Below are positions 44,930-55,908 of a stretch of DNA of 64,000 nucleotides, in pieces. Position numbers and translations under genes: made by a program. The stretch spans positions 545,653-609,652 of the forward strand of contig JAESIW010000020.1 in NCBI GenBank assembly GCA_016802295.1, written 5' to 3'. Position 1 is the stretch's first letter. Every line of letters starts with the position of its first letter. The notes under the pieces were generated by a model. It was not told where the DNA came from. It did no database searches and saw only the letters and a program-made list of their open reading frames with translations. The stretch is from Brachionus rotundiformis. Taxonomy: Eukaryota; Rotifera; Eurotatoria; Ploima; Brachionidae.

Positions 44930-47900
44930 CTAAATGAGATTGTATTTTTTGATCGAATTATCTTTATTCGCTTTTCGTTTCTTGGCATCAGTTATCATTG
45001 TCTCTTCATACACCACTTCTTCATCGTCATTTAGGTCAAGATGAGTGCCCAGTTGTTCTTCATCTAAGATGGCATTTTTCTTAAAGAATTGATCACTTTT
45101 AACCGAATCGTTAATTGAATCGTTTTCATCAGACTGCAATAGTGCGTACTTATGTCTGATGCGTTTGGAGCCCGAACTTGGTACAATTCTTAGTCGGTCG
45201 AAAAATCCTTTTGACTTCCTAACAAAATAAAATCATTAATTAGCACAATTTTTAATTTTTATTTAATCAAATGTCTTGCTCTTATGAAATAAATGTGAAA
45301 ACCAAAATAGCTTAAATGATTCCATACTAATTATATTTATTCTATCTATTTGAAGAGTAAAGCAATGTATGGAAGTAGGCAAAATAGGCAACACTTTTTA
45401 AAGAAATTTAAAATGATAAAAAATCAAGTAAAGCGCGAAGTCAAAGAAGCAGTTAAAACATTTGAGTCAAAAATATCAAAACAATCAAAAAATAATCCTC
45501 GACTTGTTTATAGATATATAAATGAGAAACTAAGAGTTAAACCAGTAATTCATTCAATAAAGAGAGAGGACTTGTCATTGACAACTGAAAAAAATAAATT
45601 GCAAGAATCTTTAATGAGCATTTTCAATCAGTCTTCACTAAGGATGATGAGATCAGTAAGTCAAATTTTTTGAAAAGAACTAATGCCACTTGCGATATAG
45701 ACATTGATGAGGAAATCACTCAAATGGTTACTTTAGAAGCTCTTCGTCAATTGGATGAGTCAAAAAGTGCAGGAGTGGATAATGTCAGCCCATTCTTTCT
45801 AAAGAAGACAGCAGAAGCAGTTTCTCTGCCACTATACTTGATAATAAAGGAATCTCTAAGGACAAGTTCATTACCAGAGATATGGAAGAAAGCAAACATT
45901 ACTCCAATTTTCAAAAAGGGTGATAGATGCAACGTGAAGAACTACAGACCGGTTTCACTCACATCGATTGTATTCCGAATCACTGAGAAAATCCTACGAA
46001 AATTTATAATTAGACACTTAAACCAGAATAGATTAATTAACAAATGCCAGCATGGATTTATTCCAAATAAATCTTGCACTACAAACCTTTTGGAGAGTGT
46101 TGACCTGATAACGTTTGAGCTTGCCCAAGGAAATATGATTGATATTGTCAATACTGATTTCTCAAAAGCATTCGACCAGGTCAGTCACAATAAGTTAATC
46201 AGAAAGTTGAAAAACTATGGGATCAAAGGAATTTTTGCTTTATCTTTTCTTATACATTTTATAATTTTTGCTTCACTCCAGAATTAGCGCTAAATGAAAT
46301 TAACAAATAAATGATTTATTTGTTTTTTGTATTCATTTTGATCTTGTTTTATTCAAGTGAAACAATTTGACATTATTAGTTATAATTTTTTTTGGCATCT
46401 TGAAGTTGATGGTCAATTCAAAATATCATTTCGATTCAAAAGGTCTATCTTTAGATAGTAGATTGGAATTGGTCTGCAATTTGATATGAATAGTCTTAAT
46501 ATAACATGATTAACATTTTATTAATTATAACAAATAAATAATTTTATAAAAATATTTTCTCAACTAATTGATTTGATTGATTTCAAAATTTATTAGCTCA
46601 TTTTTTGTCAAGTTTATTTTTTAAGTTTATTCAAAAAATAGAAAAAGAATTAAAGAATTTTTTTGAAATTTAATATTTAAATTTCATTATGAATGCTAGT
46701 TTACAAATACTTTTGAAATGAATTCAAAGTAAACTGTATAAAAATGATCTTATCAATTAAAGATAAACTCTTTGAATTGATCATCAAATTCAAGATGCCA
46801 TATTTTTCATTAAAAAATATTTATAATTTAGTTAAAATGAGATCAATGAAAAAGAATTACGAGAAAAAAAAGCAGATTTTTCTGTTAATGACCATTTTGG
46901 ACCCTATTTTAATGTGTTAATGTACGATTGTTATCAATAAATAATTTAAAACAAATGCCTTAATTTTAAATTAGAAAAACATTCTATCATTATTCAGTAT
47001 AAATTTGTTAGAATATTTTATCAAACATAATTAATTTTGAATACAATTGACTTGATAATTGAATTTCTTCATAAAAAAAAACTTCATAAACAAATCAAAA
47101 AATCCTAATTATGTGAAATTTTCAAATTGTTAATCAATTAATTACAAAGTTTTTTTAAATTTTTTATAAATCAAATTAAGTCTAATGGCTCAAGAATGTT
47201 TGAAGATAAGACATTTAAAAAATTTACTTTTTATATTTGCTATCATAGTCATCCATATCAATGCTGTCATTTAAATAGCTTTCATCCATGTCCGACTTTC
47301 CCAATAGTCGTTTGCCTTTCTGCTTTTTTATTTTAATTCGACGACAGCATAAACAACAACAGCACAGATAATAGAAAAAATATTTAAAGATAACTTTGAG
47401 TGTTAAATAGACTAGCAGTGCGATTAGGATAAGTACCAGAACAGTCAATGGAATGTTATACTCTTAAGTAAATTTTTAATCAATTTAAAAATTGTTTATA
47501 TTGTTTTAATTGAATTTACCACAATTATTTCCGTCTGTTAAGTCTGATTCATAGTTAAAAAAGTATCTGGAATAATTAGGCATCCAATATTTATTACAAA
47601 TACACTTCCTGGAATGCATATCACATTTTCCATGACCTGAGCAAGCATAAGTATTGTTTAAATTTTGGTCAAAAAGTCTGTCATCAAAACAAGTTGCTTG
47701 TCTGATGCTTAATATTTTGACGCTTAAAAAATCCAGCACTTGGTTCTTTTTGGTGTCTATTTGTTTAATTGTGCCAAGTAAAGTTTGGTTTTTGAGTCCA
47801 GTTGTTTGAATGCGTTCGATTATGGTCTGAATAGAGTCGAGTAAATGCTTAAAACTTTTCTGTTTTTTGCGCAATTGGAGCACAATTGGAGCACTAGAAC

Positions 47901-50200
47901 ATATGTGACGATTTTTGTCACCTAGGACCAAATCATCACTGATTCCACTTGGTAGACTCGAATTTACCAAGTCAGTCACCAAAATTTCAAGCACAACAGT
48001 GCTTTTTTCTTTTAAGAATGACAATCGTGAACTAATTAAAACTAATTTGGGATCACTTAATTTAAATTCTTTGTTTTGAAGCAAAAAATTTTGTAATTTG
48101 TTTAAAAATTCGATTTTTAAGCTTTCAGAAAGCAGACTAGGCTCTATGTCTAGCTCAATTTCTATCATATTGTCATTTATTTGAGCAGAGTTATGTGGTT
48201 CAGCTGGAACATTTTCGCTAGTTGATCCGTGTACGAATACACGCACAAAATCTTGGCTAAATTCTCCCTCACTAGACCATACTTTTAGCACAAATCTATA
48301 CTCGCCTTCGACCATGTTTTCATAGATCACCACTGGTGCTTCATTTGTACCTGCGAATCTCTAAAAAAAATATATAAATTTTTATTTTCACCTTTTTCAC
48401 TTTGGTATAACAATAAAAAAATTGTATTAATTTAATTTAGAAAAAAAATTCAATCAATTCTGTCACATATTAAATAGACATTTTTAATTCTTGTTATTGA
48501 TTTATTAGACTAAAACTTTTAGTTTTAGATTTTTCAAAAAATTTTCCATCCTAATTATAAATTGTTGGATAAACAAATGCCAAAAATCGCTTATTTAATT
48601 TTAGATAAATTAATTTAATTGTATTAATTTTTGACTTTTGTTTCTGAACTGATAACAATTGAAGTTTAAGTTTTGATCTTTTCCTTTGCTACTTAAGAAG
48701 TTAAGACTTTTAATAGCAAAAAAATTTGAAAGCTGTCCATAGGTTACCAAAGGGTGTTGGATTACCAAGAATTTTATGAAAGAACTGAAGTATATGAAGC
48801 ATTCATCCATTTATAAACCAAAATGGATACAAAATAATCTAAAATAAAGATAGCCTCTGTTAAATATTTAGTATTTAGTTGAATATTTTCACTAAATGAA
48901 GTATTTTTCAATATAGTTAGTTTGAACATTTAAATGGCTAAATTTTTAATTAGTTTGGAACTTGTTAATTATTCATAGATTAATTTTAATTTACTAGTTT
49001 AAGCAATTGAAATAAATAATAATAATAATAATAATAATAATTCTAATCTTAAATTTGTTTTCCTAATTGATTATTGTTTTAAAAACTTACACCAAATGCA
49101 GGACTGGACGGTTCTTTGCTCCATTCCCACTTGGTAATTTTTTTTTCGTCCAAATAATTGGTCAAACTAGCGTTTAGAACACATAAACGCGATGGATAGA
49201 AGACATTTAGATTAGGACCGGCATTTGCTTGTAAGTTGCTGGTAAAAATTTTTGGCGGATCAGTAGCCCGCGTGCTGGCCAATGTGGCACTTTCTTCTTC
49301 AAATTTTTTGCTTCTCAATCCTAGTTGGTCCAGAAATGTTTGCCAAAATGACTCTTCTGACTCTTCTTGTACAACTGGTGGCCTGCGTCTGTGATTTCTA
49401 GTCAGTTGACTACCAGGCTCAGGCTCACACTTGAAGGACTTCATATTGCGTCTAAAACCAATCTTGCATTGACAAGTCCCATGCTTTTTATACTCATTAC
49501 GAGCCAAGCATTCCTCATTCATTGGACACACATCAATGTACAGCTCACATCCTTTCGTATTTGGCAAAAATTCACGGCAACGTCCATCTATCCAGCTAAA
49601 ACCATACTCAGACGGACAAACACATTGGTAGATATTTTTATTTTTGTTCAATCGACAAACTTCATAAAGCTGACAGGATTTCTCTTGTGGTGAGCATTCA
49701 TCCTCACTCTGCGTATTTGATAGAAAGGACTCCAAGTCCTCTTTTTCTTTGCTAAGTATGCTTTCGATTAGACCACCCTGGATGTTTGGCACTTGTTTAA
49801 CATGTACCAAATAATCAACCGGGTCCTTGGAAGACTTTTTAGGATTTACTCCGACCTGGCAAGAATTTTTCTCTCCAGAACAACTAATTAAAAAACAAAT
49901 TGCCGAATTTTGCAAATAGGCAAAATTACACTCTGGATCTTGGCAACAAGACATGACACATTCCTGGACCGAACTTGTATTCAGGGAATTTCTTGTGCCT
50001 GCTATGCCAGAGAGAATTTTTGTGTTCGAACTTATAGAGCCTGGAGGATATTGGTCCAATTTTAGACCAGGATCACATATGTCTACAAATTAAGGAAATG
50101 TTACAGGACATTTTCAATACCAATGGTAAAAATTGTAAAAATTACCTTGTGTTTTTATAAATGGAACTAATAGGCACACAATTAGTAGAATAAACTTCAT
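44930..50200 (-). CDS. KIAA0319L: KIAA0319/KIAA0319L-like type I membrane glycoprotein
   Basis: Five exons: 50146-50200, 49091-50082, 47520-48360, 47228-47462 and 44930-45218. All junctions keep phase and the total (2412 nt) is exactly 804 codons. The protein is 803 aa: signal peptide (FILLIVCLLVPFIKT), MANSC/MANEC-type Cys domain (about 20-100), two EGF-like Cys clusters (about 150-235), one PKD-like domain (about 300-395, ITKWEWS and GEYRFVLKVW), a region closing with CSGHGKCDMHSRKCIC, a membrane segment (about 634-660) followed by a Cys cluster, and a cytoplasmic tail with RIRHKYALLQSDEND. The CSGHG...CIC block before the membrane is the family signature. Vertebrate members have about 1050-1070 aa and five PKD domains. 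They act in trafficking and neuronal migration. Confidence 0.88.
45350..46290 (+). mobile_element. CR1-like LINE fragment in the last KIAA0319L intron
   Basis: Plus-strand linker and N-terminal RT: QVKREVKEAVKTFESK, NNPRLVYRYINEK, then after a frame change at about 45660 KSAGVDNVSPFFLKK, PIFKKGDRCNVKNYRPVSL and TDFSKAFDQVSHNKL (motif A intact). It stops at about 46230 before the catalytic FADD, so it is truncated at both ends. It lies inside the 2-kb intron between the membrane exon and the last exon, opposite in orientation to the gene. Confidence 0.85.
49014..49041. repeat. (AAT)n microsatellite
   Basis: About nine AAT units inside KIAA0319L intron 2. Confidence 0.85.
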
Positions 50201-50758
50201 CTTATAGATTATAATTTTGGTTTATGAAACTAAAAACGAAATAGTGTATAGAATCTATAATATGTAATTTGCATATATAGAAAAAAGATTATAGCAAGAG
50301 ATGAGAGAGAGGCAAGATTTGAACGGGACGCATTTAAAATTATGTATTGAATAGAATTTGCAGCAGAATTTATGTTTATTTTTTTTCGATTCATCAACTA
50401 AGAGATTAATTTTTTTTAAATTAGCAATTGTAAGGTCCCTAGAGCTCGTCTAAATATGCCTTGTCAAATTAAATTTGTCCCATGGTAAACTTAAATGACA
50501 GTGAATGAGAAATTTTTGATGTGACCATTGATTTTTACACTCAAATAAGCAAATAAGCAAAGAGGTTTTTGTTAAAATAGGACAAAAAATTTTGCCGAGA
50601 TACTTCCACATTTTTTAAAAATAGTATTTTATTTAAATCAACAATAAATTATATTATTATTGTAATAAATTAAGAAGGGATCATTTTTATTGAAAAAATA
50701 TTCAAAAAATGTTCGAGCATTTTTATTAAAATTGGAAAAATAATTAAAATTGTGATTT
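50201..50758. other. spacer between KIAA0319L start and tRNA-Sec
   Basis: Presumed KIAA0319L promoter region. No gene seen; short A/T runs only. Confidence 0.4.
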
Positions 50759-50772
50759 GGAAAAATAATTGG

Positions 50773-50859
50773 CGCCCAAATGGTGGAATCGAACCACTCT
50801 GTCGTTAGACAGCTACAGGTTTGAAGCCTGCACACCGGACCACCGCTGCTCATTCGGGC
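50773..50859 (-). tRNA. selenocysteine tRNA, tRNA-Sec(UCA)
   Basis: 87-nt gene matching animal tRNA[Ser]Sec. The minus strand begins GCCCGAATGAGC and pairs with ATTTGGGC at the 3' end to give the long (9-bp) acceptor stem, including one G-U. The anticodon arm GCAGGCTTCAAACCTG carries TCA. The long variable arm AGCTGTCTAACGACAGA and T arm GTGGTTCGATTCCAC follow. No CCA is encoded. A T5 run just after the 3' end (minus strand, 50761-50765) is a Pol III terminator. This implies that the organism makes selenoproteins. Confidence 0.96.
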
Positions 50860-50881
50860 ATTATTTATTTATTTAATTTTT

Positions 50882-50890
50882 CCTTTTATA
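50882..50890 (-). promoter_or_regulatory. TATA box of tRNA-Sec
   Basis: TATAAAAGG on the minus strand starts 31 bases before the first tRNA base. Animal tRNA-Sec genes are transcribed from an external U6-like promoter with a TATA box near -30 and a PSE near -60, so position and sequence fit. I could not assign the PSE. Confidence 0.75.
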
Positions 50891-50892
50891 GA

Positions 50893-53004
50893 TAACATAG
50901 AAATAATATTATCATAGAGTAAAATTATGAGACAAAAAGATGGCAGATTAAAAAATTAATTTTTAAATGGAAATAAAAAAGAAAATTTAAAATTTTTCAA
51001 TTTAAAACATATAACACTTGTTGCTTGTGATCTGGTTTAAAAGAGAAAATATTGATAAGATTTTAGCTACTAATTCAACATAAATGGACTTAAATTTTGT
51101 AAAAAGATATTTTAGTTTTAAAATATAATTGAATTTATTTTGTTTATTATAAAAAAATTCTAAAATTTTTATGAATATTTGATTGTCTGTTTGAAAAAGT
51201 TCAGACATTAATACAGTCCACATTTACTTTTTTAGAATTAAAAAAAACCTACATTTTAAGCGACATTTTCAAATAAGAACTATTTTTTATTTTAAATGAA
51301 AGAAAAAGGAACAAAATAAAGTAGTGATTTAATGGAATTTAAGCTAAAAGTTAATTTTAAAAAATTATATATAAATGACAAAATTAATTTTTTTTATAGT
51401 GAGTCTTTTTGTAGGCTTATAGCGTATCCCCTTGCAAATAAGTGCCCCCCTAAGACCGGCGTGAAATAGTAAGATGTTGTAACCCAAGGCACAATTTTTT
51501 CAATATGGAAAAATGCCTTTAAGATTATTAAACTGATTCTCAATAGTATTTTTAATTTTTAATTTTTTATTAAAACTGATAAACTCTGATTTTAAATAAT
51601 CAAAAATAAAAATACTTTTAATTATAATAAAAATTCCAGTTTTTCGATTTCTGATAAAATCATTAGAAAAATTTGCTACTTGTTTAGGATTTAAAATTAA
51701 AAGTTTTGAATTTTTTTTAAATGTTTATTTAATAAAAATGATAATAAATAAAGATAAAATAAAATATAAAACTGAAAATTAAAAAAGAGAATAAAACTAG
51801 TAAAAAAATCCAGATAAAAATGTAAAAAATATAATATATAAAAATACTAACAGAAGCAATTTTTTGTAAAATTAAGTCTTTGACAAATCCTTCTTCTTCT
51901 ATTTAAATTCAAACAAAATAATAAATAAGGTGTTGAGAAACAAAAAAAAATCAGAATGTGGAAAATCTTTTGAAGGAGTTTGGGATTTAAAATGGCACAT
52001 TGCTCGGTCTCATAAAAAAAATAAAGTTTCATTTATATAAACTTCTTTAAATTTATTTGATTTTTTGATGCGAATTAGACATTATGTAATAAAACAAATA
52101 AAATTTTTGTATTTTATTTTTATAAATTTTTAATATATTGAACTTTTAAAGTAGTTTATTATACAAAATTATAAATATTTTGATAACATTCTATTTTAGC
52201 TATATATTATATAAAAATAATGTTGATAACGAATATGACTGATAATATTCCGGGCAAGACCCGGTTTAGTTTTCCCATCAACTTTCGAATGATTTGGTTG
52301 AGAGTATCATTTGGTGATTTTAATTATATTTATTTTAAGTAAAGTTGTAAATTATTAATTTTAATTTCATTTTTATTCCTTTTATTTAACATTTAACATT
52401 TAACATTTAAAATAAGAATTACTTTCTTATTTACAAATTTAAAATAAAATATTATTAAATTATATGATAATTCTTTTTTTATTTTTTATTATTTTTTCTG
52501 ATTATTCTATTTTGAAGGGCCTTCAAAAATAAATATCAACGTGACACATTCAATCCAACTAAATGTCTTTTAAGTTTTCTGCTTAGAAAATGCATTTGTT
52601 TTTTAGTATCTTGTGCAAGTTGTGAGAAGCATAATTTTGGGTAAATTTTAAACTAGATAATAAAAAAACTCTCAAACTAGTACAAACGGTTGCTGAACAA
52701 ACTACGCAAAAAACTGGATGGATTTTACATTTTTAGATCATGATTTTCCTCCTTTTTACAGGACAAAATCACCTAATTAATTCCCTAAAGTAATCTAAAA
52801 AATTAAAAAACTAAATTATAGTATTATAATTTAGATGTATATATTTTTGATGATTATTTGCATTCATCTAAATAATCATCAAAAATAGAAATCAACAAGG
52901 AGTTAATTTTTAAAATAAATTAGATTTTTTTATATATAAAACAGATCTCTTTAATTAATTTTATTTTATAAAAATACAAATATTGTCAAAATTATTTTTC
53001 TAAG
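50893..53004. other. AT-rich spacer
   Basis: Contains a LINE scrap (51440-51510), a triple ACATTTAA repeat (about 52388-52410) and a GC-richer hairpin patch at about 52218-52330. No gene supported. Confidence 0.4.
51440..51510 (+). mobile_element. LINE scrap
   Basis: GCGTGAAATAGTAA.ATGTTG and the following CAAGGCACAATTTTTTCAA match 38505-38550 almost exactly; a short piece of the same LINE 3' region. Confidence 0.7.
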
Positions 53005-55228
53005 ATGAAGTTAATTTGTTTGTTTTTAATAATTTCAATGACTGATTTTCTTGCAAAAACAGATAAAAACTGTCACAAAAAAAAATTATTCATAAGCGAA
53101 TTGTTTGGCCAGTATTTTTTGACTGTTCGGAACTTTATTTCATTTAAAGAAATCGATTCAAAATGTTTAAACGAAACCAAAAAAATTAGCGATGTATATT
53201 TTATACCTTCTTTAAGGATTATTTTTTCAATGAATTTTTCCAAATTAAATTACAAATTTTCATCAGATTTGTTTGTTTTTGCTACAAATATTAAAGGAAT
53301 AGACTGTAATATGAATGTTATTACTCATCAAGTAGGTATAGAATATGTAATTTTAAAACTTACTTATTCAGACTTCAAAATATATACTAAAGACAGCATA
53401 TTAAAAAATTGCTCTATTTTTTTAACTAACGAAAAGAATACTTTCAATTTTTTTACACATCTTTATCGTTTTATTTTGACCTACACTGTAAAATATAGTC
53501 AAGGAATGTGTCCTCTATTTCTAAACAATTCAAGGATTGATTTTTTTACGATTGAAGGCCTATCAAATTCATTCCTTTATCGAAATATATTATCATTTCA
53601 AAATTTGGATTATCCCATAACGTCAAGCATTAAAAATATTTTGTTATCTTTCTATCAATACTCATTATCCAATAATCTAATAAACAGAAATATTTTTGAA
53701 AATCTCGAATCAATTTCAATTAATGGAGTGCTCGACTTTATAAATGAAACAACTTTTGCAAATTTAACAAACTTAAAATCAATAAGTTTGATAATTAATC
53801 GATTCAACTTATTATTAGATGGACATTCTGGATGGCTAAGATTAATGGGATCCCCAAATCAAACTGTTGTGGTTAAATTACACATGAAACATGTTAATTT
53901 ATTTCTTGAAAGTGATTTTTGCTATTATTTGAATTTTCCTACAAATAAATACATATTTTTTCAAATAGTTATCTTATATAAAAACTGCTCATGTACTGTA
54001 TTTTGGATTTTATCCAAAACCAATGGATCGAATACAAACTCCATTTGTACATATAAATATTGTAATTTCACCAAACAAATTTCATTGTGTAAAGGATTTA
54101 ATTTGAAAAAACATGAAAATACTCAAATCGATAATTTGATTATTTCAGAGTATTTCAATTTTATTGCTATTTTGTCAATGCTTTTTTTTTCAATATTTGG
54201 CCTTATAACAAACACTTTGAGCATATTTATTTTAAAGAATAAGCAAAAAGAAGGAAATCTTTTATTCGATCAGATGTTTTCGATTTCTGTGCTGAATATT
54301 TTATACTGCTTTATAATCGCTATTCATCTTATGAGCACATGTGTTTCGTTTTCTGGTATATTTTGTTCAACATTAATTAAGTCAAAATTTAATCAGTATT
54401 TAGAAATTATTTTATTTGAATTTGTCGGAAGAACTTTGAAAATTTTGATCAATATTCAAAATTTAATTTTAGCTTTGACAAGACAAAAGTATTTATCATA
54501 CAAACAAAATTCTTATTTTAAAAAAATGTTTTTCTCAAAAAAAATCAAATTATTTGGAATCATTTTTACTCTTTTATTAAATGTAGATCAACTTTTTGTA
54601 AACAAAATAAATACTGACTTATTTGAATCAAATTTTGAAAATTACAGTGGATTTCCATCACGTCAGCTTATGATTTATCAAAACATTGGTTCTCATCAAC
54701 CATTTATCTACAAATTATATTATTACTACTATATTATCTATTTTTGTATAGTTGACGTTTTATTTGTAATAATTCTAACTGTCTTTGATTTTGTATTTTA
54801 TTTAAAATTTCGACAAACACTTCAAAAGAAAAAGAATCATAAAAAATAACGATTCTGAAAAAAAATTAAATTTGATCAAAAACTCTGAGATTAGAGTTTC
54901 GTTTATTCTTGTCTTAAATTTATTTTTGATTCTCATTTTTCGTTTAGCTGAATTTATAACAAGTTTTATTTTTTTTTCAGAAAAGTTAAAACCAAAACTT
55001 TGCATTCGCAATGTAAAAGTCTGTAACAACTACTATAATTTTGGAAACACTTGTTTTCTGTTTACCTGCAGCTATTCAATTTTTATATTCTATAATATAA
55101 ATAACAATTTCAAAGAACGTTTCAACTTATTTTTTTCCAAAATGACCCAATTAAAGATGATTTCGAAAAATTTTCGGAAATTTTCAAAATTCTTGAATTT
55201 TCGAAATTATTTCGATTTTCTTTCGTAA
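53005..55228 (+). pseudogene. LRR-like/Cys-rich 7TM receptor, copy 2 (frameshifted)
   Basis: Paralogue of the receptor at 23018 along its whole length, with signal MKLICLFLIISM, the LRR-like block, CSCTVFWIL and membrane segments 1-5 in one frame (614 codons, stop at 54847-54849). Segments 6 and 7 follow in another frame (54872-55228). Compared with copies 1 and 3, five bases (TTATC) are missing after about 54822, in the third intracellular loop (QTLLSKRK becomes QTLQKKK). The loss removes the last two membrane segments. All else is well preserved, so the break is recent, or is a polymorphism or assembly error. A truncated five-segment protein is possible but unlikely to work as a receptor. 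Confidence 0.8.
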
Positions 55229-55482
55229 TTTAAAACATTTATTTTGTTTTAATTAAGAACAAGAATTTAACAAATAAAATAATAAGACTTTTTAATTTAA
55301 TCAAATAACGTTTTTTTAAAATAAAATAATATTTTCAAACAATTAAACCCATTTTTTTCTCAAGATCAAACCCAAAATTGTGATCACATAATTTAATTAA
55401 AAATTAAATATATTTACCGCTTTGTACCGCGAAATAATTACCGCTTTTTTGAGGATCAATTATTTTATTGCGATTTTAAAAA

Positions 55483-55692
55483 CTCTCCTCTAGTCGAATT
55501 TAGATGCAACAGAAAAGACGCTTTCTTTGATAAAGCCAGAGATGTTTAATAATTAGTCTGATATTTTTTTAACATTCTAATATTTCAAAATTTTGAGGAT
55601 CGTGACTTTTAAGCATCTCTGTATTTTATCAGAGAGCGTCTTTTCTTTTTCTTCTATAGTCGAAATCAAAGTCGACTCACAGCACTGCTCTC
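55483..55692. repeat. imperfect inverted repeat (hairpin)
   Basis: Left arm (about 55510-55550: AGAAAAGACGCTTTCT, then CAGAGATG) is matched inverted at about 55612-55655 (CATCTCTG, AGAGCGTCTTTTCTT). About 40 bp pairs with a 65-bp loop; TAGTCGAA recurs on both sides. It may be a MITE or part of the end of the CACTA element that starts just to its right. Confidence 0.6.
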
Positions 55693-55908
55693 CTCTTTAC
55701 TTTTTATTTGAAAAAAATATAAAACATCTATTTTTGAGTTCAGTATTAGCAATTTTAAATTATTAATTCTTCTTATTATTTCTGTGACTTAAAAATTACT
55801 TATTTTTTCTATAATATAAATACGAATAAATTTTTTACAATTCAATCTCTAAAATTGAATAAGAAAGTTATCAATCAAATCAAATCGATAAGGTTTTTTC
55901 AATTAAGC

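Noticed and set aside
50638..50853. Open minus-strand frame of 71 codons
   Set aside because: It lies across the selenocysteine tRNA; the apparent protein is a reading of the tRNA.
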